From Pseudomonadota bacterium (GTDB lineage: Bacteria > Pseudomonadota > Gammaproteobacteria > Competibacterales > Competibacteraceae): a DNA stretch of 12,158 nucleotides. Both the position numbers and the translations under genes were made by a program. This document shows, piece by piece, positions 8,015 through 12,158 of this stretch (position 1 is its first letter; every line of letters begins with the position of its first letter). The stretch covers positions 1-12,158 of the forward strand of contig JAGTSD010000017.1 of the NCBI GenBank assembly GCA_018262135.1. Reading direction: 5' to 3'. The notes under the pieces are model-generated. The model did no database searches. It was not told where the DNA came from and saw nothing but the letters and a program-made list of their open reading frames with translations.

Positions 8015-8374
8015 ATGATGCACGGCGAATGCGCCGATAGGGCGCAAAATGGCGTCAATTCCGGTTTCCCACCGGATTTTCTGATGACCCGCGACGACGA
8101 TATCGAGCGGGCCTCGCGCTCGCTCAAGGCGATGTCGCACCCGTTGCGGCTCAAGATTCTCTGTACCCTGGGCGACCGGGAAGCCAGCGTGCAGGATATC
8201 GTCGAGCAGGTCGGCACCTCCCAGAGCAACATTTCCCAGCATCTGGCCATCCTGCGCGACAAGGGGATCCTGACTTGCCGCAAGGATGCCAACCGGGTTT
8301 ATTATCGGGTGGGCGACGCCCGCACCCTGCGCCTGATCGGCATGATGCGGGAAGTTTTTTGCGCGCGGGCTTGA
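8015..8374 (+). CDS. ArsR-family repressor with BigR/SqrR/YgaV-type persulfide-sensing cysteine pair
   Basis: Winged-helix repressor of the ArsR/SmtB family. In the 119-aa reading the core runs from about residue 28 to 118: ASRSLKAMSHPLRLKILC, the recognition-helix region GTSQSNISQHLAILRDKGIL at 67-86, and the wing KDANRVYYRV. Cys50 (in KILC) and Cys116 (in EVFC) are 66 residues apart, the spacing of Cys42/Cys108 in BigR and Cys41/Cys107 in SqrR, which form a tetrasulfide-type link when persulfides accumulate. The metal-binding CVC motif of ArsR/SmtB metal sensors is absent. The start is uncertain: ATG 8015 and 8018 lie at or 3 bases after GGAGG (8010-8014), with another GGAGG at 7998-8002; ATG 8084 would give a 96-aa protein closer in size to YgaV. 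Downstream DUF2892 and rhodanese genes support sulfur sensing. Confidence 0.86.
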   Translation: MMHGECADRAQNGVNSGFPPDFLMTRDDDIERASRSLKAMSHPLRLKILCTLGDREASVQDIVEQVGTSQSNISQHLAILRDKGILTCRKDANRVYYRVGDARTLRLIGMMREVFCARA

Positions 8375-8444
8375 AGCCTGGCGCAATGCAGTTTCCGCAT
8401 CCCCGGAATCCAGAATCAGCCTTTCCTTTTCACGAGGTCCATGC

Positions 8445-8666
8445 ATGAATAGCGAACGCATCATCCGGATCATGGCCGGATCCTTCATTCTATTGTCGCT
8501 GCTGCTGGGAGCGCCGGCCAGTCCGCTCTATCACAGCAGCTACTGGCTGTGGTTCACCGCCTTCGTCGGCCTGAACCTGTTGCAGAGCGGTTTTACCGGC
8601 TTCTGCCCGCCGGAGAGGATGCTGTGGAAGCTGGGCGTCAAAAAGGCTGGCGACCAGGCTGGCTAG
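8445..8666 (+). CDS. DUF2892 small inner-membrane protein (YgaP-like transmembrane domain)
   Basis: A 73-aa protein of the DUF2892 family (PF11127), the same domain that forms the membrane hairpin of the E. coli rhodanese YgaP. Two hydrophobic segments (about 8-24 and 33-49) are followed by the family signature FVGLNLLQSGFTGFCPPE with Cys54, then a basic tail (WKLGVKK). The start ATG 8445 has GAGG at 8434-8437, 7 bases upstream. The known family role is membrane anchoring of sulfur-transfer proteins; a standalone function is not established. It lies 70 bases after arsR and 15 bases before a rhodanese, so it is probably in one transcript with both. The pair resembles YgaP divided over two genes. 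Confidence 0.88.
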   Translation: MNSERIIRIMAGSFILLSLLLGAPASPLYHSSYWLWFTAFVGLNLLQSGFTGFCPPERMLWKLGVKKAGDQAG

Positions 8667-8681
8667 GCCCAGGGAGCTACG

Positions 8682-9113
8682 ATGAGCGATTTTACTGAAT
8701 TCGCCCAGCAAAACTGGCTGCTGTTCCTGGCGCTGTTCGCCATCGTGGGCATGCTGGTGGGTGGCGAGATCCTGCGCCGGTTGCGCGGGGTGAGCATTCT
8801 CGATGCCGCTGGCGCCCTGCGGCTGATCAACGACCAGGACGCCGCGATCGTGGATATCCGCGACGCCGGCGACTACAAGGAGGGCCACATCCCGCAGGCC
8901 CGCCACATCCCGTTCGGTGCCCTGCAGGAACGCCTGGGCGAACTGGCCAAGGTCAAGGACCAGCCGATCATCGTCTATTGCCGCAATGGCGTGACCTCCC
9001 AGTCTGCCTGCACCCTGCTCAAGAAGAATGGCTTTGCCGAGGTGCACAGCCTGAAAGGCGGCTTGCCGAGCTGGCTGGACGCCCACTTACCGGTCAGCCG
9101 CAAGAAGTCCTGA
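8682..9113 (+). CDS. Membrane-anchored rhodanese-like sulfurtransferase (YibN-like)
   Basis: A 143-aa single-domain rhodanese with an N-terminal membrane anchor. Residues 12-33 (LLFLALFAIVGMLVGGEIL core) form one transmembrane helix, followed by the basic LRRLRG. The rhodanese domain runs from about 40 to 136 with IVDIRDAGDYKEGHI at 56-70 and an active-site loop CRNGVTS at 100-106, Cys100 being the nucleophile that would carry a persulfide; a second Cys (110) follows. The C-terminal LKGGLPSWLDAHLPV is family-typical. AGGGAG at 8671-8676 supports ATG 8682. The architecture is that of E. coli YibN, whose gene heads yibN-grxC-secB-gpsA, and secB-gpsA do follow here. It likely shuttles sulfane sulfur at the membrane; donor and acceptor are unknown. 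Confidence 0.92.
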   Translation: MSDFTEFAQQNWLLFLALFAIVGMLVGGEILRRLRGVSILDAAGALRLINDQDAAIVDIRDAGDYKEGHIPQARHIPFGALQERLGELAKVKDQPIIVYCRNGVTSQSACTLLKKNGFAEVHSLKGGLPSWLDAHLPVSRKKS

Positions 9114-9133
9114 CGGCCGAACATCATCCTGTA

Positions 9134-9157
9134 CCCAAACCCAAACCCAAACCCAAA
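9134..9157 (+). repeat. Hexanucleotide microsatellite (CCCAAA) x4 upstream of secB
   Basis: Four exact tandem copies of CCCAAA occupy the 56-base gap between the rhodanese stop and the secB start. They end directly before the short secB ribosome-binding site AAGG (9159-9162). Copy-number change would alter the leader length but not a reading frame. No other tandem repeat of this type is seen in the window. Confidence 0.9.
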
Positions 9158-9169
9158 CAAGGCATTTGC

Positions 9170-9646
9170 ATGAGCGAGCAACCGCAGGTTTCCCAGCACT
9201 TCGAAATCCAGAAGGTTTATCTGAAGGACGTGTCGCTGGAGACGCCCAATTCCCCGCTGATTTTTACCGAGCAATGGCAGCCGCAAACCGAGGTGCGGCT
9301 GGAAACCGGCGCTACGCCGGTGACCGAGGATCTGTTCGAGGTGGTGCTGACCCTGACCATCACCACCAAGATCGGCGAGCGCACCGCCTATCTGGCCGAG
9401 GTCCAGCAGGCCGGGCTGTTTACCCTGCGCGGCTTCGATGAGTCGCAGATGGGCCATATGTTGCACGCTTTCTGTCCGAACATTCTGTTCCCCTTCGCCC
9501 GCGAGGAACTGGCTTCCCTGATCGGCAAGGGCGGCTTTCCGCCAGTGCTGCTCAATCCGATCAATTTCGATGGCATGTATATGCAGCGTTTGCAACAGCA
9601 GCAGGCGCAGGCGGCGGGGGCCGCCGCGCCGCCGGCCGCGCATTGA
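9170..9646 (+). CDS. secB: SecB, protein-export chaperone
   Basis: Tetrameric cytosolic chaperone that keeps preproteins unfolded and delivers them to SecA. The 158 aa match E. coli SecB (155). Visible: FEIQKVYLKDVSLETPNSP at 11-29, EQWQPQTEVRLET at 34-46, FEVVLTLTITT around 56-66, the glycine-containing turn AYLAEVQQAGLF at 73-84, and the strongly conserved FCPNILFPFAREELASLI at 101-118 with FPPVLLNPINFD at 123-134. The tail is Gln/Ala/Pro-rich and ends in His where E. coli has an acidic tail. The start ATG 9170 has AAGG 7 bases upstream, overlapping the end of the CCCAAA repeat region. gpsA begins 3 bases after the stop, so the two are translationally close. grxC, usual between the rhodanese gene and secB in many proteobacteria, is absent. 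Confidence 0.97.
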   Translation: MSEQPQVSQHFEIQKVYLKDVSLETPNSPLIFTEQWQPQTEVRLETGATPVTEDLFEVVLTLTITTKIGERTAYLAEVQQAGLFTLRGFDESQMGHMLHAFCPNILFPFAREELASLIGKGGFPPVLLNPINFDGMYMQRLQQQQAQAAGAAAPPAAH

Positions 9647-9649
9647 CGC

Positions 9650-10657
9650 ATGACCGCCGTGGCCACAGTCGCGGTGCTCGGTCCCGGCTCCTGGGGCACC
9701 GCGCTGGCCTTGCTGCTGGTGCGCAACGGCTACCGGGTTCGACTGTGGGGCCATGACCCCGAGGAAATCGCACCGTTGCGCCGGGACCGGGAAAACCGCC
9801 GCTACCTCCCCGGCATTCCCTTCCCGCCGGCCCTGACGGCAGGCGTTGACTTGGCCGAAGCGCTGGCCGGCGCCGATCTGGCGCTGGCGGCAGTGCCCAG
9901 TCACGCCTACGCGATCACGCTGGCCCGGCTGCGGCCGCACCTGCCGGCGAACGCCGGCTTCGCTTGGGCCACCAAGGGTTTGGAACCCGGCGGGGGGCGA
10001 TTCCTGCACGAGGTCACGGCGGAGATGCTGGGCGCGGTCTGGCCGGTGGCGGTGATTTCGGGACCCAGTTTCGCCGGGGAAGTCGCGCGCGGTCTGCCGA
10101 CTGCGGTCACCGTCGCCTCCAGCGATGCGGCGCACGCCCGCCGGGTGGCGGCCCTGCTGCATGGCTCCAACCTGCGCGCCTACACCAGCGCCGACGTGAT
10201 CGGCGTGGAACTGGGCGGAGCGATCAAGAACGTGCTGGCCATCGCCGCCGGCATCGCCGACGGCCTGGGCTTCGGCGCCAACGCCCGGGCGGCGCTGATC
10301 ACCCGCGGCCTGGCGGAAATGGCGCGGCTGGGTCTGGCGGTCGGCGGCCAGCGCGAGACCTTCATGGGGCTGGCCGGCATCGGCGACCTGGTGCTGACCT
10401 GTACCGACGACCAGTCGCGCAATCGCCGGTTTGGTCTGGCGATCAGCCGGGGCGAGACAGCCGAGGCGGCCTTCGCGACCATCGGTCAGGTAGTGGAAGG
10501 CGCGGCCACGGCCCGCGAAGCGCTGCGGCTGGCCCGGCGGCACGGGGTGGAAATGCCGATTACCGAACAGGTCAACGAGGTGCTGGATCACGGCCAGGAC
10601 CCGCGCCGGGCGGTGGAGATTCTACTGGCGCGCGATCCCAAGCCGGAGGCGATCTGA
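9650..10657 (+). CDS. gpsA: GpsA, NAD(P)+-dependent glycerol-3-phosphate dehydrogenase
   Basis: Cytosolic enzyme reducing dihydroxyacetone phosphate to sn-glycerol 3-phosphate, the backbone for phospholipid synthesis. At 335 aa it is normal length. Visible: the dinucleotide-binding motif VLGPGSWGTALA at 9-20 (a proline replaces the more common alanine in GAGSWG), AVPSHA at 81-86, ATKGLE with Lys109 at 107-112, SGPSFAGEVARGLPTAV at 137-153, catalytic Lys193 in GGAIKNVLAIAAG, GIGDLVLTCT at 243-252, and SRNRRFG with Arg260 at 256-262. ATG 9650 directly follows secB with no separate SD, so coupled translation with secB is likely. The secB-gpsA pair is a conserved proteobacterial arrangement. It converges on the DUF2889 gene. 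Confidence 0.97.
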   Translation: MTAVATVAVLGPGSWGTALALLLVRNGYRVRLWGHDPEEIAPLRRDRENRRYLPGIPFPPALTAGVDLAEALAGADLALAAVPSHAYAITLARLRPHLPANAGFAWATKGLEPGGGRFLHEVTAEMLGAVWPVAVISGPSFAGEVARGLPTAVTVASSDAAHARRVAALLHGSNLRAYTSADVIGVELGGAIKNVLAIAAGIADGLGFGANARAALITRGLAEMARLGLAVGGQRETFMGLAGIGDLVLTCTDDQSRNRRFGLAISRGETAEAAFATIGQVVEGAATAREALRLARRHGVEMPITEQVNEVLDHGQDPRRAVEILLARDPKPEAI

Positions 10658-10667
10658 AGCCAGCGCC

Positions 10668-10684
10668 GCCAGCAGCCTGCTGGC
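10668..10684. terminator. Short hairpin between convergent gpsA and the DUF2889 gene
   Basis: A perfect 7-bp stem GCCAGCA / TGCTGGC with a GCC loop sits in the 39-base gap between two convergent genes, where a two-way terminator is expected. Neither side has a T-run, so intrinsic termination would be inefficient; it may instead stabilise 3' ends or act with Rho. Confidence 0.3.
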
Positions 10685-10696
10685 TGGCCAAGCCCT

Positions 10697-11302
10697 TCAG
10701 GTGATGCTGTCCAGCAGGGGCTGGTGGTGTTCGTCCATCTCCCGATCCGGCCCGCTGTACACTCGCGGCCAGCGTTTTTTCACCACCGGGCTGTCGCTGG
10801 CCAGAGCGTGGCAGGTATTCAGCACTGGCGGAGGCGCCCGGTCGGCGGCGGGCTTGGCATCTTCCTCGTCGTAACGCTGGCCGTAGAGCGTCTGGAAAAA
10901 CGTGGTGGCGACCGGACCCAGCAGCTCGGTGATGTGGGTGCAACCCTGCACGCCGTTGAACAATTCCCTGAGCTTGAGCGACCAGCCCGGCCCGATGCGC
11001 ACGCCGATCAATTGCCGGTAGCGTTCGGTGATGGCGGGGCACAACCCGAACGGCGCCGCATCGGTGCGGGCCTCGACGTCGCGAATCTGGAAGTGATCGT
11101 CCACCGTCAGGCGAATCCACATGTCGTGCAGCGGCTCGCCGGCCTGAATGGCGCCGCCCCGGTCCTCGTTGGGAAAGGAATAGCTCTTGGTGTCCACGAT
11201 TTGGCCTTCGACCTCCCACAGTCCATCCTCGCGGCGGTAGCCCGTGCATTGCACGACGCGCCGGTGCAGCAACTGGCGCGGGACAGGGGCGGAGAGCGGC
11301 AT
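10697..11302 (-). CDS. DUF2889 domain protein, function unknown
   Basis: A 201-aa soluble protein of the DUF2889 family (PF11136), found mainly in proteobacteria without an assigned role. Recognisable family stretches: LLHRRVVQCTGYRREDGLWEV near 11-31, QIVDTKSYSF at 34-43, GEPLHDMWIRLTVDD at 55-69, APFGLCPAI at 83-91, and GVQGCTHITELLGPVATTFF at 117-136, where the Cys-Thr-His cluster is the most conserved point. The C-terminal 50 residues are Pro/Ala-rich and variable. No signal peptide or membrane segment is seen. The ATG at 11302 is supported by GGAGGA on the minus strand about 6 bases upstream. It lies 42 bases downstream of the DUF1289 gene on the same strand, so the two probably form an operon. 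Confidence 0.85.
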   Translation of the reverse strand: MPLSAPVPRQLLHRRVVQCTGYRREDGLWEVEGQIVDTKSYSFPNEDRGGAIQAGEPLHDMWIRLTVDDHFQIRDVEARTDAAPFGLCPAITERYRQLIGVRIGPGWSLKLRELFNGVQGCTHITELLGPVATTFFQTLYGQRYDEEDAKPAADRAPPPVLNTCHALASDSPVVKKRWPRVYSGPDREMDEHHQPLLDSIT

Positions 11303-11344
11303 AAGATCCTCCAGGTAAATTGGGGTCGACCGGCGGTCGGGATA

Positions 11345-11557
11345 TCAGTCGAAGAACGTACCGTCCATGATGCGCGCCAGCCGCTCCTCGACCTCGGCCA
11401 GCACCTTGTGCTTCTGGTCGGGAGGGTAGTCCCACCAGCCGGCGATTTCGTCCAGAGTGCGGAAACAGCCGTCGCAGAGCTGGGTTTGGGGATTGATGAC
11501 GCAGACGCCGATGCAGGGGGAGGGCGGATCGCTGGGCGGTGCGGAATCGGCGGTCAT
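11345..11557 (-). CDS. DUF1289 small cysteine-rich protein
   Basis: A 70-aa protein of the DUF1289 family (PF06945), predicted to bind a metal. The four cysteines lie at 15, 19, 28 and 31 (SPCIGVCVINPQ, then LCDGCFRT), giving C-x3-C-x8-C-x2-C. They are followed by the family's TLDEIAGWWDY and a charged helix ending KVLAEVEERLARIM. Family function is unknown; a zinc site or small Fe-S site is inferred from the cysteines. The ATG at 11557 gives the normal length. A GTG at 11605 would add 16 residues but would place the 11580-11600 inverted repeat inside the gene, so it is disfavoured. No good SD precedes the ATG. Confidence 0.82.
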   Translation of the reverse strand: MTADSAPPSDPPSPCIGVCVINPQTQLCDGCFRTLDEIAGWWDYPPDQKHKVLAEVEERLARIMDGTFFD

Positions 11558-11579
11558 GATGGATCGGCGGAAGGTCGCA

Positions 11580-11600
11580 GTATCATGGCCGGCATGATAC
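11580..11600. promoter_or_regulatory. Perfect inverted repeat upstream of the DUF1289-DUF2889 operon (candidate operator)
   Basis: The arms GTATCATG (11580-11587) and CATGATAC (11593-11600) are exact reverse complements around GCCGG. The centre-to-centre geometry (two 8-bp half-sites, 21 bp overall, about two helix turns) fits a dimeric repressor site. It is 22 bases upstream of the DUF1289 ATG. No T-run follows on either strand, so it is not a terminator. The binding factor is unknown. Confidence 0.5.
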
Positions 11601-11695
11601 CGCACCGCGGCAAGGGGAATCCACCGAATATGCCGGTCGAGCGCGCCCGCGCTGGTGGGGGTGGTTGGCCGCGAAGATTTGGGAAGGAGATTCTT

Positions 11696-11854
11696 ATGGG
11701 CTTATCGAGTGTGCTGGTTCAGGGCACGCGCTATGGCGCTTTGGTCGGACGGTGGTGGCCCAACCCTCGATCCTGTGGTGGTTCGCGTACTTTCCCGCCG
11801 TCTTCGCGGCCAACCGGGTTAACCGAAATTGGAAAAATTGATTCTATCAAATAA
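11696..11854 (+). CDS. Small ORF behind a strong ribosome site; possibly a frameshifted membrane-protein gene
   Basis: AAGGAG at 11684-11689 precedes an ATG at 11696 by 6 bases, the best ribosome site in this region. The frame encodes 52 aa beginning MGLSSVLVQGTRYGALVG, then turns into Pro/Ser/Arg-rich text ending at 11854. In the frame starting at 11698 the same DNA reads as a transmembrane-like stretch, SILWWFAYFPAVFAANRV, followed by NRNWKN and a stop at 11839-11841. A single shift around 11750 would join a plausible N-terminus to this hydrophobic end, giving a protein of about 48 aa. I recognise no family. It is either a broken gene, a sequencing error, or chance. Confidence 0.3.
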   Translation: MGLSSVLVQGTRYGALVGRWWPNPRSCGGSRTFPPSSRPTGLTEIGKIDSIK

Positions 11855-11876
11855 AACCAAAGTAGGGAGTCTGCGC

Positions 11877-11921
11877 CAATCAGGATAAACCCTGATTGCA
11901 ACCAGGTATAACCCTGAGTTG
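11877..11921. repeat. Tandem pair of near-identical hairpins (22 and 23 bases)
   Basis: Unit 1 (11877-11898) has 8-bp arms CAATCAGG / CCTGATTG with loop ATAAAC. Unit 2 (11899-11921) has CAACCAGG / CCTG-A-GTTG with loop TATAAC and one bulged A (11917). The units abut and share the pattern CAGG-n6-CCTG, so they are both direct repeats and internal palindromes. The arms differ but keep pairing in each unit, except for the bulge. A related half, CAACAGGGTTTG (11961-11972), lies 40 bases downstream in the opposite sense. Neither hairpin has a T-run. Confidence 0.6.
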
Positions 11922-12096
11922 TTGAAGGCTGGCTGGCGCGGCGGGCAATAAGTACAACGGCAACAGGGTTTGTGCTTGTATGGACGCATGGTCGGGGTTA
12001 ACCTTTACTTAAAATGGATGAGGAGCCGACTGGCCCGTTCTGGCGGTGCGCCTCGACGGGCTTTAAATCATCAAACCACCCAGGGGGAACCCTATC
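11922..12096. other. Gene-free leader region before the 12097 gene
   Basis: With 11558-11695 and 11855-11876 this completes a stretch of about 540 bases without a confident gene. Besides the elements listed separately it contains the palindrome GGTTAACC (11996-12003) and a -10-like TAAAAT (12010-12015) without a recognisable -35. I see no tRNA, known riboswitch or convincing ORF here. Confidence 0.4.
12033..12061 (+). promoter_or_regulatory. Stem-loop in the leader of the 12097 gene
   Basis: GCCCGT (12033-12038) pairs with ACGGGC (12056-12061). After a 3x3 internal loop, GGCG (12042-12045) pairs with CGCC (12049-12052) around a GTG loop. TTTAAATC follows. The T-run is short, so termination would be weak; a leader stem-loop 35 bases before the start codon is an alternative reading. 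Confidence 0.4.
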
Positions 12097-12158
12097 ATGT
12101 TGTCCTATCAAGATTGTGTGGAATTGAGCGACCTGACCGAGGAAGAGATCGAGGCCAT
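12097..12158 (+). CDS. Start of a small acidic conserved hypothetical protein (cut by window end)
   Basis: Only 20 codons and two bases are present: MLSYQDCVELSDLTEEEIEA, then probably Ile. AGGGGGA at 12082-12088 lies 8 bases upstream of the ATG, supporting the start. The opening (M-L-S/T-Y-x-D-C, then a D/E-L-T-E-E-E-I-E-A helix) resembles, from memory, a family of short uncharacterised gammaproteobacterial proteins of about 60-80 residues. No function is known to me. The leader is long and structured, with its own transcription unit likely, since everything upstream on this strand ends at gpsA. Confidence 0.6.
   Translation, partial: MLSYQDCVELSDLTEEEIEA

Noticed and set aside
9134..9157. 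CCCAAA repeats as a CRISPR or telomere-like element
   Set aside because: There are no spacers, the unit is only 6 bases with four copies, and the site is an internal intergenic gap.
8975..10591. Long open frame on the minus strand (about 538 codons) opposite secB and gpsA
   Set aside because: It lies opposite well-supported SecB and GpsA; its Gly/Gln/Arg-rich content without domains marks it as a shadow.
10668..10684. Strong bidirectional terminator between gpsA and the DUF2889 gene
   Set aside because: The stem is good but there is no T-run on either strand, so it is listed only as a weak candidate.
10724..11854. Open frame on the plus strand (376 codons) across the DUF2889 and DUF1289 genes
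   Set aside because: It is mostly antisense to two recognisable families. Only its last 52 codons, behind a separate ribosome site, were kept as a doubtful small ORF.

Overview
The window looks like housekeeping chromosome of a high-GC gammaproteobacterium. The evidence is the gene order hslU - DUF971 - ubiE - ubiJ - ubiB, the proteobacterial SecB, a GpmA that ends exactly like the E. coli enzyme, and close E. coli-type UbiE/UbiJ/UbiB sequences. I cannot place the genus from sequence alone; a Competibacter-like or purple-sulfur-type lineage would fit but is inference. No phage, insertion sequence, CRISPR array, rRNA or tRNA is visible.

Layout. (1) 38-4891, plus strand: HslU protease ATPase, a DUF971 protein, then three ubiquinone genes, ubiE, ubiJ and ubiB. 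A G/C-rich dispersed-repeat-like hairpin lies in the ubiE leader. (2) 4897-7789, minus strand: gpmA, a strong intrinsic terminator, an exported S41 carboxyl-terminal protease, and a DJ-1/PfpI-family protein that converges on ubiB with a 5-base gap. (3) 8015-10657, plus strand, divergent from gpmA: an ArsR-family repressor with the cysteine pair of the persulfide sensors BigR/SqrR/YgaV, a DUF2892 small membrane protein, a membrane-anchored rhodanese (YibN-like), SecB and GpsA. (4) 10697-11557, minus strand: a DUF1289-DUF2889 pair of unknown function, with a perfect 8-bp-arm inverted repeat upstream. (5) 11558-12096: about 540 bases without a confident gene. They hold that inverted repeat, a possible broken small membrane-protein gene, a tandem pair of hairpins and a stem-loop leading into a small acidic conserved protein cut by the window end (12097 on).

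How the parts work together. HslU would pair with HslV, expected just upstream, for cytosolic proteolysis. UbiE methylates the quinone ring, UbiJ carries the lipid intermediates, and UbiB is the atypical-kinase ATPase of the pathway. The most interesting part is the third block. It recreates the E. coli YgaV-YgaP persulfide module, with YgaP's two domains apparently on separate genes, and it sits where the standard yibN-grxC-secB-gpsA operon would begin. grxC is absent. This suggests, as inference, that a reactive-sulfur-responsive repressor controls the rhodanese and perhaps, by readthrough, secB and gpsA.
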